In this document: in pieces, positions 51,955-64,000 of the stretch
Numbering within the stretch: position 1 is the first letter of the stretch
Layout of the letters: the number at the start of each line of letters is the position of its first letter
DNA from: Silene latifolia
Taxonomy: Eukaryota; Streptophyta; Magnoliopsida; Caryophyllales; Caryophyllaceae
Reading direction: 5' to 3'
Length of the DNA: 64,000 nucleotides
NCBI RefSeq assembly: GCF_048544455.1
Contig: NC_133538.1
Coordinates: forward strand, 437,656,311-437,720,310
The notes under the pieces: generated by a model
Databases searched by the model: none
What the model was told of the DNA's origin: nothing
Seen by the model: the letters and a program-made list of their open reading frames with translations, nothing else
Position numbers and translations under genes: made by a program

Positions 51955-52869
51955 TTATCAATTTGAAAACATCTATGAATCTCTTACACAGTGGAGTTGG
52001 AATTATACGAAACTTTTAAGTACAAATTAAATGAGAAATTTACAAAATCGTTTGTCGAAAACTTAACTGTACAAGAACATTCCGACCACTATCCATTAAA
52101 ATATTTATTTCTCTCAAACCGTAACACTTTTAAACATGAGACATCGACATTGGAAGGCTAACTTACTGGGTTATCACTCATAAAAATTTCAACCTTAGAC
52201 GATAAAGTGAGATCAAATGGCAGCTAGATCAAATAGAGATAAAAATATGACAGAATAAGGTTCAGCTCTAGGTTCCTTTTTACGAGGTCATAAGCCCTCA
52301 TTAACACCCTCCTATACATGTATCAACAGAATTTGGTCATCATACTTCCCACACGAATAACATCTATCCTAAAGCATTCCTATCACAAGTTTAATCATTT
52401 CATAATATTGTAAATAACATGGTTTCGGGATTCACATAACCGCATATCACTAGAAATGATACTGTCACAAAACATCCAACCACATTATAAATATCGATTC
52501 ACAATAAATTTCATGCTCAAAATCAAAACAATTCATCATCAAATCCTTATTTCATCCATTAAACAATATTAATTCTCATCTCATGGCCAAGCCAACAATC
52601 ATTCACAATACTTACCGTAATATTTCCCTGTAACAATGTTAGTAACTTTATATCAAATATTCTCTAAAATATACCTCATTAAAACTACCTCATACTCTCA
52701 AGTATTTTCTCAAGGTTCCCGATTCAAAATTGAGAAGGTCATGGTACGAATTAAAGGCGCCTTCTTAACCGCACTAAGAGGGGCACCAAATAGTTCCTAC
52801 CCGGGGTTTATTTTATTAGACTCATCCTAAATTCATTATGGTTCATTAGTTAGGCCTGAGGATCGTTTT

Positions 52870-52881
52870 GCTCTGATACCA
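52870..52881 (-). other. Primer-binding site of D, unit 2
   Basis: Minus-strand TGGTATCAGAGC next to LTR 3, as in unit 1. Confidence 0.9.
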
Positions 52882-54631
52882 CTTTGTAATACCCCATTTA
52901 TTCAGGAGCCTTTAGCTAGACATCCCAAGTAAATGAGAGCGTTACCATCTCGGTTTCCCGAGGTAGTGAATTACAAAGTACAACAAACCAAAGTACTTTA
53001 AATAAAATTTAGCGATTACATGTTTATTACATCTTAACCAAACTAAACCTTAATATTATAAAATAAATTACAACTCGCAGCGAAAATAAATAAAGTGAAT
53101 AAAGAACTATGTGACCTAGACTTCTAGGTAGACTGGCCGGAGTCCTCACGTATCCCATAAGCTCCCAAGTCAGCTAATCTTAAGCACTTGCAAATCTGCT
53201 CCCCATTTATGGTTCATCACAGGTATTCACGAATACACTGTCAAACACGAGGTTAAGTAGGAATAAACTAAACAACAATAATAATCCAATCAAAATAGAC
53301 ATCCTTCAAATTCTCATCACTTCATTCGTATAACTCACTTACATCACTGGCAGTAGCACAACCCCCTTAACACCGTGCTATGCTCAACTGGCAGTAGTAC
53401 TTGCGTACCATGCTCACCTGGCAGTAATAATTACTTACTATGCACAACTATCTCTGGCATTAGTATTACTTACTATTCACATTTGGCAGTAACGATTACT
53501 CGCTATGCATAACTGGCAGTAACACCCACCGTGTTATGCCCAATACCCGACACCCAAGAACACGTGAAAACAACCCAAACCATCAACGGCAAAACACGTG
53601 AAAACAAACCCACATACACACGGCAAAACGGTGTCAACCACTCAACCCTACCCGCCTTTTCCCGACACCACCAACTACCAATGACACCACCACGGCCAAC
53701 CGCCACTAGCCTGCACCACGACGCATCCCGACATCCTCCTACCACCAGCTAAACCGTCCTCTGCAACCCTCAATCACACGCCCTAAACAGTCCCTCAAAA
53801 CCCGACACAAACAATAACATAAACAACACCTTCACCCTTAACCACCCTCACGGCCACCAGTGGCCTCCACCTACTGCCCAGCCACTCTCCTGACACAGGC
53901 AACACAGCCCCCACACGACCACTACAACCCTGCCCTAGCAACACCACCACGACAACCTCAAAATAACAATACTCTCGACACAACAACAATAACTCAACCT
54001 CTTATCACCACCAGCAGCCACCTATGGCCACCACCGTGGTCTCCTCTGACCCACAGTGGTCCCACATGCGGCACCCTACCCTCGGTCATGGTCACGACCA
54101 GTCGAAGAAGACCTACCGATTAGGAATAACAACAATCACGACTTTCCGGCAGCAACCGCACCGAGCACCACCTCCGGCCACCCTATTCCACCCAAAAAGG
54201 TCGACTAACCACCCTGATACCAACCCTAGCCAACCCAGGTTAAGGCGAGTCCAAATAAGGGTTTTAATTCCGTCTAAACATATGATACATACCCTTCAAA
54301 CCACCCTCGAAAAAACCCTTCGAACACCCCTTTCCCGTCGATCAATGGTGGTCAACGGTGGGTTCGGTCGACCTCTGGTGTCCCACGGTCAAGGTCATGG
54401 TCTCGGGTCAGTCAACGGTTATCTATTTAACGAGTTATATTAGTCTTAAGGTGAGTATGTTATGAGACGATTATAAATTTATCTTGTGACGATCTCCTAG
54501 CTAGTTCTTCCTTCACTTTTCTCTCATGTGAATTATTATGTCATTAGATGAAAATAAGCTTTCTTATTAGGTCATGCCATCTATTTATAGTGATAATGTA
54601 GGTCTTATAGAGAGATATTAGGAAACTACCA

Positions 54632-54684
54632 TATTATTATTATTATTATTATTATTTTATTTTTTTTATTTTTTTTATTTTTTT
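54632..54684. repeat. ATT array and graded tail, 3' end of LINE copy 3
   Basis: A short ATT array turns into T-rich units (TTTTATT then TTTTTTTA) before the LINE 3' UTR. In LINE sense this is an A8T-type tail passing into (TAA)n. Confidence 0.85.
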
Positions 54685-57535
54685 ATGGAAGGATGCGTGC
54701 AGCTTTCATTAAAAGATTCATAAAAGTTTACATGAAATTGGTGGGGAGCCGAGAGACAATCTGGGCTCCCACACCCTTAGCAACAGCAAAGCTAAGTCTA
54801 GTAAAAATGTAAGCGGCCACCCGAGCCCCCGCATCCTGAGATACCGAGAATTTCCGGATCCGCTTGAGCAAGGCAACAGCATCCGAACCCAGCTCCCCAA
54901 GTGAAGAGAAAGAGAAAGGAAGGAAACCATAACCCGCTACCGCGCACAAATCCCCATACTTAGCACACTTTCGCCGAGCAAAGATCGGCCGACAACCCGG
55001 CCAGGCACAAAATCCGTCATCCCGCCGAGTCAAAGGAGAAGAACCTGTCAAGTCAACGCACACATCACGCCCCCTGTCCCAAGAATAAAGCAATAAATCC
55101 CCAGGACGAAGAGAGCCACCATGTCCATCAACCAAACCGATATCAACCTCCTTTCCCGCAGTAATACCAGATCTATAGCAGATGTCGAAAAGAGTGTCCC
55201 GGACAAGGTTATGCCGATGTTTAACGCCCACAAGACCAAAGACAAGAAACAGCGTGGTCCCCATAAACATCCTCAAAGAAAAAACCCGAGAGCAAGCCGG
55301 ACATGGCCTAGATACCGTGAATAACGGAACACCCACACGATACCCCAGCACACTACGGTAAGTCCTCCCGTTCATAGTCTGACCCAATCCCAAGATAGGA
55401 ACCGCACGTAACCAATCAGAGGAGTGAGAACCCTGCTGAGACTGCCATAAAGCAAGCTGGCGTGGTGTCAAAGAGAAAACAGACTCTGAGGCAGCAGCAA
55501 CCATCGCGAAATAAATATCTGCCAATTTCTTCATAAGTTTGGGGGCAGCAATTTCACTAGGGTTACCTAAAATACCAGATCCTGTAATCGCAGAAAACAC
55601 CTGCGCGGCATCATCAAAAGCAGGGCCAGCAGCTACAATACCAGAAGGGCCGAGGAGCTTAGCCTCAAACAAACAAGGCATCGCAAACGGGACGCAATAA
55701 AAGCATAAAATAAAACATCTCCCGCCGCATAGACACCAAGACCACCAAGTGAAAAGGGAATGTAGCAAGGCGCCACCGCCAATCCCAAAACCCGCCCCGA
55801 CGCGGTGACAATACGTTCCAAGTCGGAACGAAGAGCGGCATCAAAAGGAAGATGGACAGACCCAAAATCACTAAGAGAGCAAGTACGAAGTGAGAAGTAG
55901 AGCTTGGAAATACCAGTACAAGCTCGAAGAAGAAGCAACTCACATTGCGGGTCCTCAATCCTCGCAACCAAATCCATTAGCTCAATGGTCTTGGTTACTC
56001 TCTTCGCCACAATCTCACTGCTAAAATCAGAACAAGCACTGACAGGTCCACCCAAAACTGTAACACCACGAAATGGCCGAGAAATAGAAGGGGGGAAAAC
56101 CCCCGGAAGCCGACTCCGAGGATCCTCAACAGGCCAAAAGACCTCCGTCTTGGAGACATTAAGATGCAATCTAAACCGAGGGCCATCCGCCAAAATCAAA
56201 TCCAAGACCTTCCCCACCTCCAAAGTATCACCCACGATGGTGCCATCATCTAAGTACCACGCCTGCAAAGTGAGGTCAAAAGTGTCCCGATCTTGCAAAC
56301 TAAAGGATGCAAAACCAAAGCGAAAAGCAAAGGGCCTAACGGATCACCTCCGTGAACACCCCGACAAGACCACAAGCAAGTGCTCTCCATAAAAAAGGCG
56401 GGCCGGCCTGGAATAACAAAACTCCACCCAACGGGAGAGAGCCGGCAACGACGGCGGACCTCCCGCATGGTCAAACGATCAACAAGGTTGAACGATTCTC
56501 GAAATCAACCAAGAACATAGAAACCCCCACCTCAAAGACCCCGAGCCTCAATGAGCTTCTGTTCAAGGCATGTAAGATAGCCTCTCCTCCACCGGACACA
56601 CCCACCCCAAACTGAAGTCCATCAAAATAAGAAGATAAAGAAGGACCAACCATAAAAGCACCAACCTTAGAGACAAGTCGTCTCTAGACCGTGCCAACAA
56701 CAATAGGACGAACCCCACCACCCGGTTTAACAAGTGGCGTGAGAGGGGCGCTGGCAATGTACTCACCTAGAGGAAGAGGACACCGGCCCTTAAGAAAAAG
56801 ATTAACCACTCTAGTAATAGAAGTGATAAAATCATCAGAGATAGCCACAGCAGCGCCACTCAAACAATCCATAAGGTGCTGGGCACGAAAACCATCCCGC
56901 CCACAAGATGTACCGCGTGGGAAGCTCGAATCATATCCAAAACCACGATTTAAGAGGCAACCTGAGGATGATGATCCCTGCACAAAGGAGGCAAATAAGG
57001 AGGCGGGGCGACAGGATGCTTTAACGCAAGGCCACAAGAGTGGCATCGAGTAAGGGGCAATACACGATGAAGAAAGCACTCGCACAAAGAAGAAGATAAT
57101 GACCATCACAAATCTTCCTCCGACATTGCCGAAGGTTAAGCTCGCTCAAATCAAGATCCTCCTCCACAAGAAAGGAAGGGGGAACCTCATCCAAAGTCGC
57201 CCGCACGAGTTGCAAACTGCCACCAGGCACACCCCAAGCAAGAATAGCACTGGCAATACTCTCCTCCTGGCGCTGACGTCTGACAGCGGTCCTACACTCA
57301 AGATTACTCCTCGAGGAAAAGGTCTTAAGTATACAAAGGGGCAACACAATCAAACGAATCCAGCAGGAGAGGTCACCAGGAGAGCCACCCACATCGTCCA
57401 AAGCCCCTTTTAAAACCCGAGCAAACCCAAGACGACACTTAGAGAGGGATAGATTTCACAAAAAACCCAACGAAAGCAAACGATCAAGCAAAGAGATAGT
57501 CCAACCAACCGCTCAACCCCAACATCGATTTACAC
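54656..57535 (-). mobile_element. LINE copy 3, 5'-truncated
   Basis: About 2.9 kb on the minus strand. It lacks the 5' UTR, zinc finger and start seen in copy 2 and begins around the region equivalent to 36370 of copy 2. It shares the 3' UTR (GAAAGCTGCRCGCA) and tail. LTR 3 sequence of D flanks it on both sides, and TAA-type arrays border it. Confidence 0.87.
54728..57430 (-). pseudogene. LINE copy 3 reverse transcriptase and endonuclease (broken)
   Basis: Pieces in order: 57401-57021, 57109-56684, 56653-56471 and 56474-56250 (front of the reverse transcriptase), 56298-55633 (YLDDG, LNVSKTEVFWP), and 55768-54728, which carries WQSQQGSHSSDWLRAVP, CPACSRVF, KHRHNLVRD and RPGD-x14-D of the endonuclease before THFM-like NFM-stop. 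In this copy the RPAD motif reads RPGD and the zinc-knuckle region is altered (LRMFMGTTLFLVFG). At least five frame changes are present. It is close to copy 2 in sequence. Confidence 0.83.
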
Positions 57536-58095
<560 letters not shown>

Positions 58096-58303
58096 TTATT
58101 ATATCAATACTACTCGAGTAGTATGAGCCCAACATACCCATACACGACCCATCTTACGGTCCAATATCCAATTCCCGACTCACTTATTACTTTATTATTA
58201 ATTATCGTCTTATTTGCAATTATTAATATAAATGCCTTTTAATTAATTATTTGAATTACATAATTTATTCTTATAAATACTTATCAAATTACGGGGTATT
58301 ACA

Positions 58304-58854
58304 GGTTAGGTCCAAGGAATGAAAGTGGGTTGGCACTTGCAGAAAGACGTGGTCCTCGACCTAGTGTGGAAGACAGATAGGGCCCTCGTGACGAATTGAT
58401 GATCTCCGAAGAAAAAATCCCGAGTGATGATGGGTGAGACTTCGTCTCGTCGTGATGGGTGTGCGGCCCAACTGAGGGTAGCAAAGCGTAGTGTTCGACA
58501 TTACTATGTAATATTACTATTACTTTTTGTGCGCTTTCCATTTTAGTTGTGTGTGATGGGCTTCGCCCGGAAAAAAAAATATTATAACGGGCTTCGCCCG
58601 GAATTTAGAATAAATAAAAACTTATTATTTATCAGAAATCCCCAGTTTCTGCATCAAAAATTTCATTTTTGTTTTACATGTTTCGGTTGTACTCTTTACT
58701 AAGAGTTGTCCACGTATCTGCTTTACAACAAAATCAAACCGAGTCCGTAGTTCTCACATAAAAAATTTCATGTAGTGTTGACTAAAAATTCACAACTTAT
58801 TCTAAAAACATTTGCATTTCAAAAATTATTTCACAACATTTGAGAATGAGGTCA
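58304..58854 (-). mobile_element. Element F resumes: spacer between integrase and antisense ORF
   Basis: It starts with the second TSD copy GGTTA. The antisense ORF would end at 58320-58322. Two GGGCTTCGCCCGGA hairpin units lie at 58558-58604. No other ORF is supported. Confidence 0.65.
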
Positions 58855-59905
58855 TTAAGGATAGTATTTCTTCAGCTGGTCCAAATTCTTAGGATTGGTG
58901 AAGTCATTCCCATCCAAATTTGTTAACGGAACATCGCCTCCTGACAAAATCTTCTTTACCAAATAAGGGCCTGCCCAATTTAGTTTAAACTTACCCCTCG
59001 GGTCAATAGGTAACAAAGCTCTGACCGACTTGAGAAACAGATCACCCTCACTAATTCCCCTTGGTTTCACCTTTTTGTTGAAAGCTCTCTCTATCCTTTT
59101 CTGGTAGAGTTGGACATGGTACAATGCGTTCAAACGCCGCTCATCGAGCATGACTAGTGAATCATATCTTGCTTGAACCCAATCTGCTTTAGGAACCTGG
59201 CTTTCTAGCAGGATTCTTAGGGATGGTACTTCCAGCTCAACTGGTTGAACCACTTCCATTCCATATACCAAGTAATACGGGGTTGCTCCCGTAGTTGTTC
59301 TGATCGAAGTTCTATACCCCCATAATGCGAAGGGTATCTTTTCTAGCCACTCCCTATAGTGTCAGACATCTTCCTTAAAATGATTGTAACTATTTAATTA
59401 GCAGCCTCTACCGTACCGTTCGTCTGTGGTCGGTATGGTGATGACTTGTGATGTTTGATTTTATACTTTTCAAGTATAACCGCAGTCTCGGCTTGGAAAT
59501 ATTTCCCGTGATCGTTGATGAACTCATGTGGTACTCCGTACCGACAAACGACGTCATTCTGAATGAATTGTGCTACTTACTTCGCTTTTAGCACTTTGTA
59601 AGACTTAGCCTCTACCCACTTCGTGAAGTAGTCAATTGCAACAAGGATAAAACAATGCCCTCCAGTTCCTGATGGGTTTACCTTTCCAATGATGTCGAAA
59701 ATGGCCAGGGTGACGCCATGGTGTATAACATAGAAGGTGCCACATGCTGCACATTTGCGAATATATGACAATTGTGACAGTGCCTGAAATATTTGCAACA
59801 ATCTGTTTCCATCGTTGTCCAATAGTAACCATGCATTATGATCTTACAGACTAACATATGGGTATTCATGTGTGGCCCACATTCACCGTCATGGACTTCC
59901 TCCAT
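58855..59905 (-). pseudogene. int: Integrase of Tat/Ogre-type element F (broken)
   Basis: On the minus strand, 59905-59678 gives the HHCC finger (GPHMNTHMLVCKIIMHGYYW, then CHNCHIF). 59822-59577 gives the core start (NPSGTGGHCFILVAIDYFTKWVEA), ending in a stop at 59577-59579. FINDHGKYF and TNGTVEAAN follow in broken sequence. 59271-58855 gives the C-terminal part (RRLNALYHVQLYQKRIERAFNK; GPYLVKKILSGGDVPL) and ends KKYYP. Frameshifts between pieces make it inactive. The wording matches the Tat/Ogre lineage of Ty3-type elements. Confidence 0.85.
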
Positions 59906-60142
59906 AACCTTTTCAGCTGTCGGTTCATCGATGCATCATAACAAAACACCTTGAGCCGTCTTCTTGTACAATTACCCGTCATCGGTCTTAATGAACTGGG
60001 CGGATAACATTTGTAGAGCGCGTTTCCCACGCATTGCAAGGTCGGGAGGATACTCTCCTATTTCCATGAATTTCAAAATGGTTGTGTACCAGGGTTCAGT
60101 TTCACCTTCCTCGGCATCATCGATTGCGTTCACATAGGCAGG
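59906..60142 (-). pseudogene. Region between RNase H and integrase of F
   Basis: Minus-strand sequence between the two domains carries pol-like residues but several stops, and no clear long frame. It is most likely a degraded linker of the same polyprotein. Confidence 0.5.
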
Positions 60143-60529
60143 TTACGATCTTCGTTCGACACATATTGGCATATTGTCTACGTGGTCAGGAATGTTGATC
60201 AAGACAGCTAGCTTGGATAACGCATCTGCAAGCTGATTTTCTTCTCTCGGGAGGCGAACATATCGAATATCCTCGAAGTACTTTTCCAATTCTTCGATCC
60301 TGGTTTGATATAGGGCCAAACATCGGCTTTTAATTTTCCATGACCCACCCACTTGATTGATCACAAAGGACGAGTCTCCATATACTAACAACTTCTTCAC
60401 ACCCAAGTCTAGAGTACTGCGTAAACCAAGCAAACATGCTTCATATTCAGTGGCGTTGTTTGTGACATTGAAATCTAGTTTGATGGACACGGGCACGTGT
60501 TCACCTATTGGCGAGATGAGGAGAATTCC
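60143..60529 (-). pseudogene. RNase H of Tat/Ogre-type element F (cut by copia G)
   Basis: On the minus strand the frame reads from GILLISPIGEH through NVTNNATEYEACLLGL and VYGDSSFVINQVGGSW to LPREENQLADALSKLA. This is the second, archaeal-type RNase H typical of Tat/Ogre elements. The remainder of pol lies beyond element G, outside the window. The frame ends at 60143 and integrase follows in a damaged stretch. Confidence 0.85.
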
Positions 60530-61516
60530 TGTTGGGGTTGGTGTCCTTAACAGTTAGTGCAAGGACTTATAAATCTCTAAAAGGATCAAAGGGCATACTT
60601 TTGGTATTATTATCAGTTGATCCACGTTTATCAATAACGGTTGGCTTGCTAGATAAGTTTGACGTTATTGTCATACAGATGGCGGTGATCAACTGGTCCC
60701 TAAAAGTCACACCTAGAGGATACGTTTGAGAGATGTGACGGTATGAAAATACAGTCATGTAGATGCCAATTTTGACTAACCAGTTAGTCCGAGTTATTTG
60801 ACTAATAATAAGTCAAAATGTGATGTTGAGATATGTTATTTAATACGGATTAAATAATAATGGCTAAGGCGAATTAAGCAGTTAATTCGTAAATTGAATA
60901 TAAGCATTTTATATTTAATTAAATGTATATTGAATATAATTATACAATATCGTCTTTGTCGGACATGTATTAATAACTCAACTAATCGTGTTATTAGTTG
61001 ATATTTTAATATCCGATAACCGATGACGATTTATAATAAAAACCGCGTCATATACATTTAGCAATTTGTCGAGCCGGACCACGACTTAAAATTAAGAGGA
61101 AGTGGAAGCCCACTTCCCCATGAGGGCTCACGGTTGGCCGAATGGAGGAACAAAAGGAGAGCCTCTCCTCCTTTCTAACCTAATCGATCATTTTGACAAA
61201 ACATTAGGGTTTCAGAGCATTCTTCTCTGAAATTTCTAGATCTCACATCGTAAAACCTCACAAGAGCTTTCTCAATATTGCAAGTCAATTAGAAAGCATT
61301 TCTAGCATAAGGGCATAGTCTCAGACGGTCTTGGGTGCAACAATTAGGAGGAAATCTCTGTTGATTTCTGTTCTTTACGCCGTGCATCAAAGGACCCGAG
61401 GTTGATTCTTTATCTTTATCGTTTTATTGTTGTATTTCGTTTATGACCATATTTCACATGTTAAATTTACGTTATAGTCCTAAATTTAAAGGGTCTTATA
61501 CGGATATTACCCCACA
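60530..61516 (+). repeat. 5' LTR of copia element G
   Basis: 987 bp from TGTTGGGG to CCCCACA, near-inverted ends. The leftmost boundary is fixed by the interruption of the RNase H frame. Confidence 0.8.
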
Positions 61517-61518
61517 AG

Positions 61519-61530
61519 TGGTATCAGAGC
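61519..61530 (+). other. Primer-binding site of copia G
   Basis: TGGTATCAGAGC two bases after the LTR, matching initiator tRNA-Met. Confidence 0.9.
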
Positions 61531-61837
61531 GAGGCCACGTAAATTTTCATTGTGATTTTTCATAAATCGATTTGAAACGATCTTATTTTTGTCTTAAAAA
61601 CCGTGCGGCATCAGCCTTTTTCTCACGGCAGAAAATTTTTTGGGCTGTTGCGTTTTTGTGTTTACACGGCTAATACGGTTATTGTCCGTTGCATATTGTT
61701 ATTTTACTCGATCATTATAGCAATATGTTAATGTTTTGCAATTTGTTGATTTAATTTTACAAAGGTTTTGATCATAATTGCAATAAGTTTTGTTTTGACA
61801 AACTGTTTCACGAGGGTTTTGCATTTCCAGAAATTTT

Positions 61838-62115
61838 TGTACTCGATCGAGCAAGTTTTTAATCGATCGAGTGGTTTTTCTGTCTTGTTTTTGCTCGATC
61901 GAGTCCTTGTTGTACTCGATCGACCCTTTCAAAACCCTCCTCTCGATCGAGATGTCCTCGTACTCGATCGAAAGCGATTTGTTGATAAAAGTACTCGATC
62001 GACCACCGCTTAGTCGATCGAGCACTTTCTGTTTGGCAATCCTCTCGATCGACTTGCGGTTCATCGATCGAGTTTTTTTGTTCCTCGATCGAGCACTAAT
62101 GTTCCTGGATCGAGG
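61838..62115. repeat. TCGATCGA palindrome array in the leader of G
   Basis: Eleven exact TCGATCGA cores and one degenerate, most extended to CTCGATCGAG, with irregular spacing of about 15-35 bases. The core is the same as in chromovirus E. Confidence 0.9.
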
Positions 62116-63452
62116 GATTTTTGTTCTGGCAGCTTTGAAAATTTATTCTTTTTGCTTTAAATTTTCTTTTGGCCTTAATATGTACTTTATACGGATATTG
62201 TACACTCGCTATGATTGTGAAACGGTTCACACACATACCATTAAGTTATTTTAAAGCGTATTTAAAGTAATCGGATCTGTATTAGATTAAAATTAAATTG
62301 ATAGAAGCGGTTTTATCACATGAATTTTAATCATTAAAAGGTGGTTTGGATAAATTTAACATAATTACGGAATTATGTCACGAATGAATTTGTTTTTAGT
62401 TGATGCATTTATTTATCGTTAATTTTGAATGCTTTTGAATGCCTTTTTATTACGTATTTATTTTTACAATCAGTTGTAACTTAGCGTGGCCTTAGTAGAA
62501 CGTGTTACCGTAATGATGGAACACGGTCTTGGTTGTATTTTGAGATCTCGTATCTCCGTTTTGGATTTTTCACTTGTAATTACAGTTTTAATTAGAATAT
62601 AAATAGGTTTATATTTGTAATTTTAAATTGTAATTTTTGAGAAGACCAAGGATGGAGACCGGATGCTCACTCCCGCTACATGGATCAAGATGGAACATCA
62701 AGACAAGCTTCTCGGGTCCAACGGTGGATTCCAAAGTTGTTTTATGTTCTTTTTATTAGGATAGGCCACACTAGGAATTTTTATTTACGTATTGCATTCT
62801 TTTATTTATTTTTTCGTAACGATAATATGCATCATATTCCGCCTAAAAACCAAACCACCTAATTATTGCATGAAAACTGACACATTTAGAGGTCACGAGT
62901 TAGTTTTCTTTGACATTCTCATGTCACACGATTTTTAAGCCATCACCCAAATTAATTCATTCACGCAGACGCTAGTTATTCGTTCACTTAATATGAATTA
63001 TAATTTAGTTGATGGGATCTTCCTCGTATAAACAAAAATTGAGAACGGTCTTTATAGGTCAAACTCCAATGAGTCCCTTCTTCGTCGGTAGGCATAATAT
63101 GACCCCTTCTACGTCGGGTAAGTTGGAACCGATTGACCTATTTTATCTCAACACTATGGTCACTCGTACGATCCTGTGACTATGGTGGACTATAGATAGG
63201 ATTTACGGAAATCTATCGACCAAGAGTTCTTACGGAAGAATTAGCTAAACAGTTGGCTTATCAATTTACAGAAATTGAGTCTTGGGATCACTTGTATCAT
63301 TCTTGAGGGAGATCAATTATGCAAGTGCGAGAGTCTACACGTTAAAATGAATTTTAAAATAGACTTAAATCACCTCGATGAGTTTCTTATTTCTTTTTTG
63401 TTTTTCTTTCTTTTTCAGTGTAGATCACGAACTTTTAAACTGCTAATAACAA
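62116..63452 (+). mobile_element. Leader of copia G before gag
   Basis: AT-rich sequence without a convincing ORF. No other motif was recognised. Confidence 0.5.
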
Positions 63453-64000
63453 ATGGTTGGTTCTACTGATAACCCAATGCCAAGTGCCACATTGGACCGT
63501 GAATCCTGGCTTCGGATCTTCATGAATCAGATGAATCAGTCTACTCGACTAAAGAATGATGGATCAAACTTCGCGGACTGGGAGGCGGCATTACGGAATG
63601 CTGCTGCTGCTGACGGGAAGCTCAAATATCTATTAGAGCCCATCCCGGCAAACCCAGGTCCCACGGCTAGAGTCTTTGAAATCACCAAGTTTAATGATTT
63701 ACGTATGGAAGCGGTGCGATTAAAAACGTACTCATTTTTGCAATGGAACCCAATTTGCAGAAACGCTTCATAGCCCATGGTGCAAACAAGATTTTCACCA
63801 CGCTCACTAAGGAATTCTCGAAAGCACCGAGAATCGTGACCTATGAGCATACCACTCGCTTCTTTGATGCGAGACTCGAAAGGGCCAACCTCATTAGCCC
63901 ACACATTCTCGATGATTGAGAATGTCGAGAAGTCGAGACCTTTGATTGTAACATCAGCGAGAACATTGTTATCGACCGCATGCTTCATTCACTCCACGAT
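63453..64000 (+). pseudogene. gag: copia gag of element G (frameshifted)
   Basis: The ATG at 63453 opens a 106-residue frame with LKNDGSNFADWEAALRNAAA, a typical copia gag N-terminus. The frame is lost at about 63725-63740; the following protein (EPNLQKRFIAHGANKIFTTL, then EYTHTTRFFDARL-like sequence) continues in another frame. Near 63915-63950 there is a second disruption, after which NISENIVIDRMLHSLHD reaches the window end. The protein would form the particle shell in an intact element. Confidence 0.82.

Larger units (their letters stand above)
42637..52884 (-). mobile_element. Internal region 2 of element D, split by chromovirus E
   Basis: Pieces 42637-43660 and 51955-52884 match internal region 1 closely and join across element E. 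The polypurine tract lies at the left; inverted repeats lie near 42654-42672 and 43053-43074; the leader and primer-binding site (52870-52881) lie at the right. It is non-coding. Confidence 0.8.
60530..64000 (+). mobile_element. Ty1/copia retrotransposon G, 5' part
   Basis: A plus-strand element inserted in the RNase H of F. The LTR is 60530-61516, the primer-binding site 61519-61530, followed by a ~1.9-kb leader with TCGATCGA palindromes and a gag start at 63453. It runs off the right edge of the window, so its second LTR and TSD cannot be checked. Confidence 0.82.

Overview
This is plant nuclear DNA from a repeat-rich intergenic region. I found no host gene, RNA gene, CRISPR array or operon. 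The plant assignment rests on primer-binding sites matching initiator tRNA-Met, a Tekay-type chromovirus with a chromodomain, a Tat/Ogre-type element with an antisense ORF, a plant L1 fragment with a zf-RVT tail, and a copia gag. A large-genome eudicot is likely; I cannot name the species.

The window is a nest of transposable elements, mostly resolved here by terminal TG..CA ends and 5-bp target-site duplications (TSDs). The oldest layer is a non-LTR retrotransposon, LINE copy 1 (+ strand, 414-14540 in pieces). It is interrupted by non-autonomous LTR element A (1139-7191, TSD AACTT), solo LTR C1 (7669-11374, TSD CCTCC) and a large Tat/Ogre-type element F (- strand, from 14541). F is itself split by LTR element B inside its 3' LTR (15794-22735, TSD ATGTG), by composite element D beside its antisense ORF (27617-58303, TSD GGTTA) and by copia element G in its RNase H (60530 to window end).

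D is 30.7 kb and has the order LTR-internal-LTR-internal-LTR. It carries a solo LTR (C2, 27783-31077), an L1 fragment (32420-33298), a near full-length LINE copy 2 (33534-37616, - strand), a Tekay chromovirus E (43661-51954, TSD TTATC) and a 5'-truncated LINE copy 3 (54656-57535, - strand).

The most notable system is the LINE family (copies 1-3). Its protein has an N-terminal CCHH zinc finger, a reverse transcriptase with YLDD and a C-terminal CCHC plus RPAD-x14-D restriction-like endonuclease motif, not the apurinic endonuclease usual in plant LINEs. All three copies lie in (TAA)n microsatellites in the same orientation relative to the TAA strand. An unoccupied allele-like site is present in the middle LTR of D. 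Elements A, B and D look like non-autonomous derivatives of an E-like chromovirus, because they share its leader and two 3' hairpins. Every coding region seen is broken, so the window is a graveyard, although family C, the LINE family and the A/B/D family have each inserted more than once.
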